Source: JAJNBA01 sp963842295
Lineage (GTDB): Bacteria > Actinomycetota > UBA4738 > HRBIN12
NCBI GenBank assembly: GCA_963842295.1
Contig: CAWJFY010000007.1
Span: forward strand, 310,001 to 374,000
Reading direction: 5' to 3'
DNA length: 64,000 nt
Both the position numbers and the translations under genes were made by a program. Shown in pieces: positions 33,195 through 41,574 of the stretch (position 1 is the first letter of the stretch; each line of letters begins with the position of its first letter). The notes below the pieces were generated by a model. That model ran no database searches, was not told the origin of the DNA, and worked only from the letters and a program-made list of their open reading frames with translations.

Positions 33195-34588
33195 AGGAAG
33201 CTCCTCGAGGTGGACCCCTCGAGTGCCTCGATCCCGTACAGCGAGAGGATCGACGGACCTACGTCGACGAGATCGAGCCCCTCGACCTTGCCGATCGGCT
33301 GTCCGGGGGCCCCTTTCATCGCGAAGACGCCGGTACGGTCATGGTTCGCGCCGTCCGGCCCGATGTCGTTCTCGTACGTGTAGATGCCTCCGCCTCCGAC
33401 GGCGCCGACGGATCGCCAGGCCAGGTCCCCGAAATAGACAAGCAGGTCCGGCGCCACACCACGGACCTCCGGGTAGACGTCCTGCGGCTTGTGCACCGTG
33501 GTGCCGAGCGGCTCGCCGTTCGGACCCGGCATCGCGACCAATCTCGCCGCGAGCTCGTCGCGCACGGTGTCGTACTGAGCGGGCTCGATCACGCCCTGCG
33601 GTTCGCGGCCGGCAACGTTCAGGAACAACCGGCCGTAGTACCCCCCATCGCCCCACGCTGTCGTGCGACCCCAGTCGATCCCGGCCTTCGCGATCGGAGT
33701 CATCTCGGAGACAGGCTCCTTCAGCGTCAAGTAACCGGTCTCGATCAGCCAGTCGTTGAAACAGATCCCGCCCATCATCGGGCGGGCACCGTGATCGCTC
33801 ATCACGATCGTGATCGCGTCCTCTGGGAGCAGCTCCAGCAACGTCCCCACCTCTTCGTCGAGTGCCCGGTAGTAGCGCTGGAAGGCGTCCTCGAACGCGT
33901 TGCCCGGCTTGTAGAGGGGATGCGTCGGGTCGAAATAGTGCCAGAACACGTGGTGGAGTCGGTCCATGCCCATCTCAACCAGCATGAAGAAGTCCCAGGG
34001 CTTCTCTTTCACGAGTCGCCGCGCCACCTTGAATCGGCGCTCGGTCATCTTGAAGACCTGCTCGAGGACGAATTCCATCCCCTGCCGGCGGAAGTTCGGG
34101 ATGTCGAAGATGTACTCACCCTTCCCCCCCAGCTCCTCTTCGATCTCCACCTCGAGCTCAAGCGGGAACGCGTAGTGCTCGGCCGACGGAGGAGTGAGGA
34201 AGCACCCGACCCGCCAGCCCGGGAACTCCTTGGGTGGCGGGAAGCCGGGCGGCACCCCGATCAAGAGCGAGGACTTGCCCTGCGCGCCGAGGGTGTCCCA
34301 CACCGCGGGCGCCTTGATCGAGCCGGAGTGCGCGATCGCGAGGTTCTCGTAGCTGGTGTCCTTGCGATTGCGGAACCCGTAGATGCCCAGCTCACCCGGC
34401 GTCTTGCCGGTCATCGCGCAGGCCCAGGCGGGGATCGTGATCGGCGGGGTGATGCTGGCGAGGTCGCCGTACATCCCTTCCGAGATCAACTTGGAGATGT
34501 TCGGAACTTCTGAGGCGAGATCATCGAACAGGAGCTGCGGGGTGCCGCAGTCCAGACCGATGACCGCGACCCGGGGACCTTGTTGCAT
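33191..34588 (-). CDS. Alkaline-phosphatase-superfamily phosphodiesterase/nucleotide pyrophosphatase
   Basis: A 465-residue type I phosphodiesterase-like enzyme. RVAVIGLDCGTPQLLF carries the first metal-binding Asp, ASITPPITIPAWACAMTGK the nucleophilic Thr, MDRLHHVFWHYFD a Asp/His pair, and ITIVMSDHGARPMMGGICF the Asp-His metal ligands; a further His lies in DGANHDRTGVFAMKG. Members cleave nucleotide or other phosphodiester bonds. It overlaps cysC by four bases, so it may act on PAPS, PAP or a sulfated product, or be a quality-control enzyme; this is inference. ATG start at 34588. Confidence 0.85.
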   Translation of the reverse strand: MQQGPRVAVIGLDCGTPQLLFDDLASEVPNISKLISEGMYGDLASITPPITIPAWACAMTGKTPGELGIYGFRNRKDTSYENLAIAHSGSIKAPAVWDTLGAQGKSSLLIGVPPGFPPPKEFPGWRVGCFLTPPSAEHYAFPLELEVEIEEELGGKGEYIFDIPNFRRQGMEFVLEQVFKMTERRFKVARRLVKEKPWDFFMLVEMGMDRLHHVFWHYFDPTHPLYKPGNAFEDAFQRYYRALDEEVGTLLELLPEDAITIVMSDHGARPMMGGICFNDWLIETGYLTLKEPVSEMTPIAKAGIDWGRTTAWGDGGYYGRLFLNVAGREPQGVIEPAQYDTVRDELAARLVAMPGPNGEPLGTTVHKPQDVYPEVRGVAPDLLVYFGDLAWRSVGAVGGGGIYTYENDIGPDGANHDRTGVFAMKGAPGQPIGKVEGLDLVDVGPSILSLYGIEALEGSTSRSFL

Positions 34589-34750
34589 GTCGACGTCGTC
34601 CTTCCTTGGCTCCTAGCCTGACTTCTTTCGCCGGGATCGAGGGTCGAAACCGGAGCCGAGTGCGTCGGAACGCGGGGCGGCTCAACGGTTCTCGTATGCT
34701 ACCAACCCGCCCGAAACGCCGACCAAGAGCTTCCCGGAGATGCCGCTTCG

Positions 34751-35149
34751 ATGAGCCTGCTGCGCCGTGTGCTCGGTGTGGGCGCCGTGGTGACCCTCGC
34801 ACTCTCCGCTCCGCTCGTCCTGATCCCTCGGACGATCGTCGAGGGCCTCCTGGGGCAGGCGCCGGTCACCGAGGAGGTTTGGATCAGGCTCTTCGGGACC
34901 GCGGGCATCGCCCTCGCGCTGTTCCACGTGCTGCTCCTCAGGAAGCTCGACGACCTCTGGTGGTGGGCGTGGGCCTTCGTCATCTTCGACGGGCTGTCCT
35001 CCGTGATCGTCATCACCCATGCTGCGGTAGCCGTTCCGGCGGAGTCGTCCGGATGGCCCTGGTGGGCGTACGGAGCGATCAGTGTCCTGTTCACGGCACT
35101 GTACGTCGTGGGTCTGGCGAAAGCCGGCCAGGAGAAGCCGTTCGCCTGA
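34751..35149 (+). CDS. Hypothetical membrane protein, four helices
   Basis: A 132-residue protein with four predicted helices: VLGVGAVVTLALSAPLVLIP, WIRLFGTAGIALALFHVLLL, DLWWWAWAFVIFDGLSSVIV and WAYGAISVLFTALYVVGLAK. Trp-rich loops lie between. It resembles small, uncharacterised actinobacterial membrane proteins but I do not recognise a named family. Its last 59 bases overlap the convergent acetyltransferase gene. An extended TATGCT sequence occurs about 55 bases upstream. Confidence 0.65.
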   Translation: MSLLRRVLGVGAVVTLALSAPLVLIPRTIVEGLLGQAPVTEEVWIRLFGTAGIALALFHVLLLRKLDDLWWWAWAFVIFDGLSSVIVITHAAVAVPAESSGWPWWAYGAISVLFTALYVVGLAKAGQEKPFA

Positions 35150-35639
35150 TCGGCATGGGTTCGGTGGAGAGGGCACGCACCATCAGGACTGCGGTGTCGC
35201 TATCCCACTCGCCGCGCAGGTCTCGCCCGAGCACGAAGCCCGTCGAGCGGTAGAAGGCCCGAGTCGATCCGTATCCATCTTCGGGCTCAGGACCGGGGTC
35301 GCTCGGTGACACCGTGAGGACCATCAGGACCCGTCGGCCCTCGGCGGCGAGCTCTTCAGCGAGCCGGTCGATCAGCGCGTGACCGATGCCGCTGCGCCGG
35401 CGGTCGGCGCGGACCGCCATCCATGTGATCTCCGCCGCTTCGTCGAAACGGTACACGTAGGTGAGGAATCCCAGGACCTCGCCATCCTCGTCTGCGACGA
35501 GTCCCGGGTCGCGGCGAACCGCGACCGCGCAGTCGAGCCTGCCCTGTTCGAGAGCGAAGTGGTACGGGAGGCCCGCCACGATGCGGTCGCATGCGTCCGC
35601 ATCGTGCGGGCCGAGAGCCCTGATGCCGACTCCAGTCAT
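35091..35639 (-). CDS. GNAT-family N-acetyltransferase
   Basis: A 182-residue acetyl-CoA-dependent acyltransferase. GIRALGPHDADACDRIV begins the fold; VLGFLTYVYRFDEAAEITWM gives strands 4 and 5; VRADRRRSGIGHALIDRLAE contains the acetyl-CoA pyrophosphate loop (RRxGIG); and GYGSTRAFYRSTGFVLGRDL is the C-terminal signature. The ATG at 35639 overlaps the stop of the dehydrogenase gene upstream (ATGA), so the two are co-transcribed. Longer upstream frames were discarded. Substrate unknown. Confidence 0.85.
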   Translation of the reverse strand: MTGVGIRALGPHDADACDRIVAGLPYHFALEQGRLDCAVAVRRDPGLVADEDGEVLGFLTYVYRFDEAAEITWMAVRADRRRSGIGHALIDRLAEELAAEGRRVLMVLTVSPSDPGPEPEDGYGSTRAFYRSTGFVLGRDLRGEWDSDTAVLMVRALSTEPMPIRRTASPGRLSPDPRRTVP

Positions 35640-36694
35640 CCCCGGGCGGCGTCCACGCGGGCGCGAGCCATGCGGTCGGCGGCGGCCGCCGTGGAGAGAC
35701 CGTCGCGCCCGGCCAACTCGAACACCTCCAGCAGCGTGTCCCCGATGCCCTCCAGCCGCTTGGCCATCGTGGCATCGTCCCAACCGAGGGTCTCGTACCC
35801 CGCGAGATGGATCACGCCGCCCGCGTTGATCACGAAGTCGGGTGCGAAGAGGATGCCGGCGTCGCGGAGGCGCTCGCCGTCCTCCGGGACGCCGAGCTGG
35901 TTGTTGGCGGCGCCGGCGACGATCCGACAACGTAAGAGTGGGATCGTCGCATCCGTCAGCACCTTGCCGGTCGCGCACGGCGAGAAGACATCGCATTCCG
36001 TGCCGTTCACGTCTTCGGGCGCAACGACCCTCGCACCCACCCGATCCGCGACGGCAGAGGCTCGAGTGGCATCGAGATCGGTGACGAGGAGCGTGGCATC
36101 CGCGTCGTGGAGATGCTCGACCAGGCGCCCGCCGACCGAACCGAGACCCTGGACGAGCACCGAGTGGCCGACGAGATCGGTTCCGAAAGCGTGTCGCACC
36201 GCCGCCTCGATCCCATGGAAGACCCCCCGCGCGGTCGCGGCGCCGGGGTCGCCCGCGCCTCCGTTGGTCTTCGACCGGCCGAGGACGTGGGACGTCCGCT
36301 CGCCGATCGTGTCCATGTCCTTCTCGCCGGTGTTCATGTCGGCGGCCGTCACGTAGGTCCCGCGGAGCGACCTCACCAGCTCCGCGTAGCGGAGAAGAAG
36401 GGTGCGGCGGTCCTCGCTTCCAGGTGTGGGGACCTCCCGGATGTCGATCACAGCCTTGCCGCCACCGAAGGGGGTGTCGGCGGCCGCGTGCTTCAGGGTC
36501 ATCGCGCTCGAGAGCCGAAGGACGTCGTCGAGCGCCTCCGAGGGAGAGCCGTACGACTTCAGCCGTGTCCCGCCCATCGCGGGTCCGATGAGCGTGCTGT
36601 GCACGCCGATGAACATCCAGGCCGACGTCGGCCGATCGTGGTGCACGACGACTTGCTCACCGTCCCAGTCGCCGATCAGCTCCTCGAACGCCAC
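35636..36694 (-). CDS. Leucine/Glu/Phe/Val dehydrogenase family protein
   Basis: A 352-residue NAD-dependent amino-acid dehydrogenase of the leucine dehydrogenase type, which deaminates branched-chain amino acids to 2-oxo acids. GVHSTLIGPAMGGTRLKSYG and MTLKHAAADTPFGGGKAVID carry the substrate-binding and catalytic Lys residues, AADMNTGEKDMDTIGE the active-site Asp region, and SVLVQGLGSVGGRLVEHL the NAD fold. Length fits leucine dehydrogenase. GTG start. Branched-chain amino-acid breakdown would give propionyl-/methylmalonyl-CoA for the mutase elsewhere in this window, but the link is speculative. Confidence 0.87.
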   Translation of the reverse strand: MAFEELIGDWDGEQVVVHHDRPTSAWMFIGVHSTLIGPAMGGTRLKSYGSPSEALDDVLRLSSAMTLKHAAADTPFGGGKAVIDIREVPTPGSEDRRTLLLRYAELVRSLRGTYVTAADMNTGEKDMDTIGERTSHVLGRSKTNGGAGDPGAATARGVFHGIEAAVRHAFGTDLVGHSVLVQGLGSVGGRLVEHLHDADATLLVTDLDATRASAVADRVGARVVAPEDVNGTECDVFSPCATGKVLTDATIPLLRCRIVAGAANNQLGVPEDGERLRDAGILFAPDFVINAGGVIHLAGYETLGWDDATMAKRLEGIGDTLLEVFELAGRDGLSTAAAADRMARARVDAARG

Positions 36695-36737
36695 GTTCCG
36701 AGTCTAGGCGGCGGCGTCATCGCTTCGCAGAACGGAT

Positions 36738-36761
36738 GAGGCCGCCCTTCCGGGCGGCCTC
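36738..36761 (-). terminator. Probable terminator downstream of groEL
   Basis: A perfect 10-base-pair GC-rich stem (36738-36747 with 36752-36761) closing a TTCC loop, 24 bases after the groEL stop on the minus strand. The following bases are only moderately T-rich. Confidence 0.55.
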
Positions 36762-36784
36762 GTGTTCCGGTCTTGGGGCGAGGT

Positions 36785-38398
36785 TCAGTGCATGTGGCCG
36801 TGACCGGCCGCCGTCTCCTCGTCCTCCTCGGGCTTCTCGACCACGGCGCTCTCGGTCGTCAGCACGAGGGCGGCGATCGAGGCCGCGTTCTGCAGCGCCG
36901 ACCGAGTGACCTTGGCGGGATCGACGATCCCCGCCTTCACCATGTCGGTCCACTCGCCGGTGGCGGCATCGAAACCTCGGGCGTCCCCCTCCTCGCGGAT
37001 GTGCGACACGATCACCGAACCCTCGTACCCGGCGTTCTGGGCGATCCGGCGGGCGGGCTCCGCGAGCGCTTCACGGACGATCGTCGCACCCGTCGCCTCA
37101 TCACCCTCGAGATCGAGCTTCTCGAGAGCAGATTCCGCGCGGATCAATGTGACGCCGCCGCCGGGCACGATCCCCTCCTCGACGGCTGCACGGGTCGCCG
37201 ACACGGCGTCCTCGATCCGGTGCTTCTTCTCCTTGAGCTCGACCTCGGTGGCCGCGCCGACCTTGATCACGGCGACGCCCCCCGCGAGCTTTGCCAGCCG
37301 CTCCTGCAGCTTCTCGCGGTCCCAGTCCGAGTCCGTGTTCTCGATCTCGGCCTTGATCTGATTGATCCGGCCCTGGACGTCCTCCTTCGAACCCGCGCCC
37401 TCGACGATCGTCGTCGTGTCCTTCGACACCACGACCTTTCGCGCCTGGCCCAGCAGGTCGAGCGTGACGTTCTCGAGCTTCAGGCCGACCTCCTCGGAGA
37501 TGACCTGCGCGCCCGTGAGGATCGCGAGGTCCTGGAGCATCGCCTTGCGGCGGTCGCCGAACCCGGGCGCCTTCACCGCCACGGAGGAGAAGGTGCCTCG
37601 GATCTTGTTCACGACGATCGTGGCGAGCGCCTCGCCCTCCACGTCCTCCGCGATGATGACCAGCGGCTTGCCGGCCTGCATGACCTTCTCGAGGGCGGGC
37701 ACCAGCTCCTGGACGCTCGAGATCTTCTTGTTGACCACCAGGATGTAGGGATCCTCGAGCACGGTCTCCTGACTGTCCGGGTCGGTGATGAAGTACGGCG
37801 AGATGTAACCCTTGTCGAACTGCATCCCCTCGGTGAACTCGAGCTCGATGCCGAAGGTGTTCGACTCCTCGACCGTGATCACTCCATCCTTGCCAACCTT
37901 GTCCAACGCGTCGGCGATGGTCGCTCCGATCTCGGGATCGCCGGCGGAGATGGACGCGACGCTCGCGATCTCCTCCTTGGCCTCGACATCGCGCGCCTGG
38001 GCTTTGATCGCCTCGACGGCTGCCTCGACCGCGCGTTCGATGCCGCGCTTGAGCGCCATCGGGTTGGCGCCGGCAGCGACGTTGCGCATGCCGCCCTTCA
38101 CCATGGCGCGCGCGAGCACGGTCGCGGTCGTCGTGCCGTCACCTGCGACATCGTTCGTCTTGGTGGCGACCTCCTTGGTGAGCTGGGCGCCCATGTTCTC
38201 CCATGGATCCTCCAGCTCGACCTCCTTCGCGATCGTCACGCCGTCGTTGGTGATCGTCGGCGCACCCCACTTCTTGTCGAGCACCACGTTCTGCCCCTTC
38301 GGACCGAGCGTGATCGCGACGGTATCGGCGAGCTTGTCGACGCCGGCCTCTAGGCCGCGCCTCGCCTCTTCGCCGAACTTCAGCAGCTTGGAAGCCAC
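36785..38398 (-). CDS. groEL: Chaperonin GroEL (60 kDa)
   Basis: A 537-residue chaperonin that folds proteins in an ATP-driven double ring. VASKLLKFGEEARRGLEAGV is the N-terminus, TLGPKGQNVVLDKKWGAPTI and VAGDGTTTATVLARAMV bind ATP, and the family end GMGGM is replaced by a His-containing tail, AAGHGHMH. The GTG at 38398 has AAAGGAGG 5 bases upstream; the longer frame to 38596 reads through groES sequence. The His tail recalls actinobacterial GroEL1-type proteins, though this copy sits in a classical groES-groEL operon. Confidence 0.97.
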   Translation of the reverse strand: MASKLLKFGEEARRGLEAGVDKLADTVAITLGPKGQNVVLDKKWGAPTITNDGVTIAKEVELEDPWENMGAQLTKEVATKTNDVAGDGTTTATVLARAMVKGGMRNVAAGANPMALKRGIERAVEAAVEAIKAQARDVEAKEEIASVASISAGDPEIGATIADALDKVGKDGVITVEESNTFGIELEFTEGMQFDKGYISPYFITDPDSQETVLEDPYILVVNKKISSVQELVPALEKVMQAGKPLVIIAEDVEGEALATIVVNKIRGTFSSVAVKAPGFGDRRKAMLQDLAILTGAQVISEEVGLKLENVTLDLLGQARKVVVSKDTTTIVEGAGSKEDVQGRINQIKAEIENTDSDWDREKLQERLAKLAGGVAVIKVGAATEVELKEKKHRIEDAVSATRAAVEEGIVPGGGVTLIRAESALEKLDLEGDEATGATIVREALAEPARRIAQNAGYEGSVIVSHIREEGDARGFDAATGEWTDMVKAGIVDPAKVTRSALQNAASIAALVLTTESAVVEKPEEDEETAAGHGHMH

Positions 38399-38427
38399 CG
38401 GTGTCCTCCTTTGTTCGATGAAAGATC

Positions 38428-38459
38428 GGGCGGGGTCTCGCGTTCCGCGAGCCCCGCCC
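38428..38459 (-). promoter_or_regulatory. Hairpin between groES and groEL
   Basis: A long GC stem (8 + 6 base pairs with a one-base bulge, 3-base loop) directly after the groES stop and upstream of the groEL ribosome-binding site. It could be a partial terminator or an mRNA-processing/stability element that sets the GroES:GroEL ratio. Confidence 0.45.
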
Positions 38460-38474
38460 GCTTCGAGATCTCTG

Positions 38475-38783
38475 CTACTTCCCGACGACGGCGAGGACGT
38501 CGCGAGCCGAGAGGATCTGGTACTCGATCCCGTCGCTGCCCTTCCACTCCGTGCCGCCGTACTTCGAATAGATGACGGTGTCGCCGGCGGCCACATCGAC
38601 CGGGATGCGGGCGTCCCCGTCCTCGTTGAACTTCCCGGGGCCCACCGCGACGACCGTGCCCATGACGGGCTTCTCCTTCGCCGTGTCGGGGATCACGAGG
38701 CCGGAGGCCGTCGTTTCCTCTGCCTCGGCGGGCTGCACGATGATCCGGTCCTCGAGCGGCTTGAGCTTGAAGTCCTTCGCCAT
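38475..38783 (-). CDS. groES: Co-chaperonin GroES (10 kDa)
   Basis: A 102-residue lid of the chaperonin. KPLEDRIIVQPAEAEETTAS, the mobile loop TASGLVIPDTAKEKPVMGTV, and GDTVIYSKYGGTEWKGSDGI are all typical. ATG at 38783 with AGGAGAT upstream. First gene of the heat-shock operon; CIRCE and a promoter lie 70-130 bases upstream. Confidence 0.97.
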   Translation of the reverse strand: MAKDFKLKPLEDRIIVQPAEAEETTASGLVIPDTAKEKPVMGTVVAVGPGKFNEDGDARIPVDVAAGDTVIYSKYGGTEWKGSDGIEYQILSARDVLAVVGK

Positions 38784-38855
38784 TCCTGGATCTCCTCCCC
38801 TGTCCCTTGGCCCTGTTCCTTGGGCCTGTTCCTCGCCTTTTCGGCACGGGCGCCG

Positions 38856-38882
38856 TTAGCACTCGCCCTGCCTGAGTGCTAG
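38856..38882 (-). promoter_or_regulatory. CIRCE operator (HrcA-binding inverted repeat)
   Basis: TTAGCACTC, 9 bases, GAGTGCTAG (38856-38864 and 38874-38882): one mismatch from the CIRCE consensus TTAGCACTC-N9-GAGTGCTAA. It starts right after the -10 box of the groES promoter, covering the likely transcription start, so HrcA should repress groESL until heat stress. Confidence 0.9.
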
Positions 38883-38883
38883 C

Positions 38884-38913
38884 AGGATAGCCGCGCGAGC
38901 GCCGAAGGGTCAA
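38884..38913 (-). promoter_or_regulatory. groESL promoter
   Basis: On the minus strand: -35 TTGACC (38908-38913), an 18-base spacer and -10 TATCCT (38884-38889), one base upstream of CIRCE. A housekeeping sigma-factor promoter giving a leader of about 95 bases. Confidence 0.75.
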
Positions 38914-38971
38914 CGCCAGGTGAGATCCGATCGAAGGCCACCGGACCGCCGGTCTGCTCCACCATGGCCCC

Positions 38972-39565
38972 TCAGGCGGTCTCCCGCGCCCTCACGTCGA
39001 GTGGCTGGTAGGTCGCGATCACCACGCCGGTGGTCGTCGTCTTGGTGTCGACGAGCCGGAGTTCGGCGGATGAACCGCCATCGGTGAAAAGGCGGCGTCC
39101 GGATCCCAGGATCAGCGGGTGGATCAGGAGAACGTACTCGTCGATGAGGCGGCGCCGCATCAACGACTGGACCAGCTCTCCGCTGCCGAGCACCACGAGA
39201 TCCTTGCCAGGTTGCTCCTTGAGCGCGGCCACCGCCTCCGCAGCGTCGCCCTTGAGAAGCGTGGACTTGTTCCACGAGAGGGGCTCCTCGAGCGTCGTTG
39301 ACGCAACGTACTTCTGGAAGTCGTTCATCACCGCCGTGAAAGGGTTGTCGTCCGACTGGGTGGGCCAGAAGGCGGCGAGATCCTCGTAGGTCCGTCGCCC
39401 GAGCAACAGGGATCCTCCCTTGGCGATCCCTTCAGCCGCGATGCTGCCCATGACCTCATCGAAGTAGGGCTGCGCCCACCCGCCGTGCTCGAAATCGCCG
39501 CGGAGATCCTCCTCGGGCCGGCCCGGTGCCTGCATCACGCCATCGAGCGTCAGGCTGTTGTTCAC
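38972..39565 (-). CDS. Dihydrofolate reductase family protein (RibD C-terminal-like)
   Basis: A 197-residue NADPH-dependent reductase fold, as in YyaP/YwjB proteins. NSLTLDGVMQAPGRPEED is the substrate/cofactor N-terminal strand, GGSLLLGRRTYEDLAAFWP the dinucleotide helix, DLVVLGSGELVQSLMRRRLI a conserved region, and EYVLLIHPLILGSGRRLFTD the C-terminal signature. The GTG at 39565 has AGGAGA about 10 bases upstream. These proteins are often annotated as deaminases or reductases without a known substrate. Confidence 0.85.
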   Translation of the reverse strand: MNNSLTLDGVMQAPGRPEEDLRGDFEHGGWAQPYFDEVMGSIAAEGIAKGGSLLLGRRTYEDLAAFWPTQSDDNPFTAVMNDFQKYVASTTLEEPLSWNKSTLLKGDAAEAVAALKEQPGKDLVVLGSGELVQSLMRRRLIDEYVLLIHPLILGSGRRLFTDGGSSAELRLVDTKTTTTGVVIATYQPLDVRARETA

Positions 39566-39625
39566 GATGACCTTTCTCCTGTGACGTTCCTTCCTGTGTC
39601 GAGCCGGCGGGAACCACGCGAGGGC

Positions 39626-40570
39626 TCAGATGCCTTTGAGGTAAGCGACCGTCTCCGCGAGGCCGTCCTCGAGGTGGGTCCAGGGCTTCCATGCGATCGC
39701 CGACGTCGCCGCCGAGATATCGAGCGCCATCCGCCGCAGCTCCGCGGGGGTCTGCGACCCGTGCTCCGGTTCCCCCGCGAATCCGGTGAGCTCGGCGAGC
39801 AGCCGGAAGACATGGTTCACGCTCGTTTCCAGACCTGTGCCGATGTTCACGAGCTTCCCGGATCCGCGGTCCATCGCCTGCACGAACGCGTGAACCGTGT
39901 CGTCGATGAAGACGAAGTCGCGGGTCTGGTTGCCGTCACCGAAGATCGTGGGTGCCTCGCCCGTCAGCATCGACGCGGTGAAGATGGCCACGACGCCGGC
40001 CTCCCCTTCCGCGTCCTGGCGCGGTCCGTAGACGTTCGCGAGCCCGAGAGCCGTGAAGTCCAGGCCCCGGTACCGCTGGAAGTAGGCGAGGTAATCGAGG
40101 GCGACCTTCTTCGAAACGCCGTAGGGCGACAGCGGCCGGGAGCCCTGCGCCGCCGTCTCTTTCGTCGGAAGGCGGCGCGGTTCTCCGTACATCGTGCCGC
40201 CGCTCGCCGCATAGATGACCTTGCGCGCGCCGATGTGCGCCGAGGCCTCCAACACGTTCAGCAGACCCATGATGTTCACGCTCGCGTCGTGAACCGGATC
40301 GGCGAGCGAGGGCCGAACGCCCGCCGGCGCCGCGAGATGGAACACGACCTCGGGTCGATGGCGCTCGAACTGCGACGCGAGACCCTCGGCCCGGACGTCC
40401 ATGTTGAAGAACGAGAACTCCTTGCCGTAGCCACGGGCTTCGACCAGGTTCGCGATCTTCCCCGTCGACAGATCGTCGACCGAGATGACCCGGTGGCCCT
40501 CGGCGAGGAGGCGCTCCGCGAGTTGTGAGCCGATGAACCCGGCGCCCCCGGTCACCAGGACGGTCGTCAC
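39626..40570 (-). CDS. NAD-dependent epimerase/dehydratase (UDP-sugar 4-epimerase-like)
   Basis: A 314-residue extended SDR that would epimerise or modify a nucleotide sugar. VTTVLVTGGAGFIGSQLAER is the GxxGxxG motif; VFHLAAPAGVRPSLADP; a catalytic region YAASGGTMYGEPRRLP and SPYGVSKKVALDYLAYFQ with Tyr-xxx-Lys; VYGPRQDAEGEAGVVAIF; and a binding region IFGDGNQTRDFVFIDDTV, all as in GalE-like enzymes. The GTG at 40570 overlaps the tsaD stop by four bases (GTGA), which defines the start. Product probably a cell-surface polysaccharide precursor. Confidence 0.87.
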   Translation of the reverse strand: MTTVLVTGGAGFIGSQLAERLLAEGHRVISVDDLSTGKIANLVEARGYGKEFSFFNMDVRAEGLASQFERHRPEVVFHLAAPAGVRPSLADPVHDASVNIMGLLNVLEASAHIGARKVIYAASGGTMYGEPRRLPTKETAAQGSRPLSPYGVSKKVALDYLAYFQRYRGLDFTALGLANVYGPRQDAEGEAGVVAIFTASMLTGEAPTIFGDGNQTRDFVFIDDTVHAFVQAMDRGSGKLVNIGTGLETSVNHVFRLLAELTGFAGEPEHGSQTPAELRRMALDISAATSAIAWKPWTHLEDGLAETVAYLKGI

Positions 40571-41574
40571 GAGGTCAACATTAGGTTGGGGTCCGCGGCG
40601 ATGTCCAGCGAGGACCGCTCCCCTCGAGCGAGCCTCGCCGCGCCCACCGTGGCGATCATCGCCGCGTTGTCCGTGCAGAGCTCGAGCGAGGGGTACAGCA
40701 CCCGCAGCCCTTCGGAGTTCCCTTCCTCCGTCATCCGCCGGCGCAGCCTGGTGTTCGCGACGACGCCGCCCCCGAGGAGCACCGTGTCCACCCCTCGCTC
40801 CTTCGCAGCCGCGATCGTCTTCGAGACCTGGACGTCCACGATCGCTTCCTGGAACGACGCCGCGACGTCGGGGAGCGAGACGTCGCGCTCGGCGGCCTGC
40901 TCGGTGCGGAGGTATCGGAGGACGGCGGTCTTCAAGCCACTCATCGAGAAGTCCAGATCGCCCGAGTCCTCCATCGCCCTTGGGAATCGGATCGCCGTCG
41001 GATCGCCCTCGGCGGCCATCGCATCCAGAGCGGGCCCGCCGGGGAAGCCCAGGCCGAGGAGTCTCGCGACCTTGTCGAAAGCCTCTCCCGCCGCGTCGTC
41101 GAGGGTCTGCCCGAGCAGCTCGTGGTGATGCACCTCGGCCATGTGGACGAGCATCGTGTGGCCGCCCGAGACGACGAGAGCGACGTACGGCGGGTCGGGC
41201 TTGCCGTGCTCGAGGAAGTTGGCCCAGATGTGGCCCTCGAGGTGATTGACCCCGATCAGCGGCACCCCAAGGGCGAGGGAGACGGCCTTCGCGGCGGCCA
41301 TCCCGACCAGCAGCGCCCCGACAAGGCCAGGCCCCACCGTGACGGCCACCCCGTCGACGTTCCGGAACCCCACGCCCGCCTCTCGCAGCGTTTGCTCGAG
41401 CAACGGATTCAGGGACTCCACGTGCGCCCGCGCGGCGACCTCGGGGACGACTCCCCCGTAGCGCTCGTGCAGGTGCTCCTGGCGAGCGATCAGGTTCGCG
41501 CTGACGTGGAAGCCGTCCTCGATGAGCGCGACGGCGGTCTCGTCGCACGAGGTCTCGATGCCGAGGGTGATCAC
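40567..41574 (-). CDS. tsaD: tRNA threonylcarbamoyladenosine transferase TsaD
   Basis: A 335-residue subunit that transfers the threonylcarbamoyl group to A37 of ANN-decoding tRNAs. VITLGIETSCDETAVALIED is the N-terminal ASKHA motif, PLIGVNHLEGHIWANFLEH carries the two metal-binding His, YVALVVSGGHTMLVHM and LGFPGGPALDAMA bind nucleotide, and LLGGGVVANTRLRRRM with CTDNAAMIA is the C-terminal signature. GTG at 41574 overlaps the rimI stop. With TsaB and TsaE in the same run it forms the t6A complex. Confidence 0.96.
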   Translation of the reverse strand: MITLGIETSCDETAVALIEDGFHVSANLIARQEHLHERYGGVVPEVAARAHVESLNPLLEQTLREAGVGFRNVDGVAVTVGPGLVGALLVGMAAAKAVSLALGVPLIGVNHLEGHIWANFLEHGKPDPPYVALVVSGGHTMLVHMAEVHHHELLGQTLDDAAGEAFDKVARLLGLGFPGGPALDAMAAEGDPTAIRFPRAMEDSGDLDFSMSGLKTAVLRYLRTEQAAERDVSLPDVAASFQEAIVDVQVSKTIAAAKERGVDTVLLGGGVVANTRLRRRMTEEGNSEGLRVLYPSLELCTDNAAMIATVGAARLARGERSSLDIAADPNLMLTS

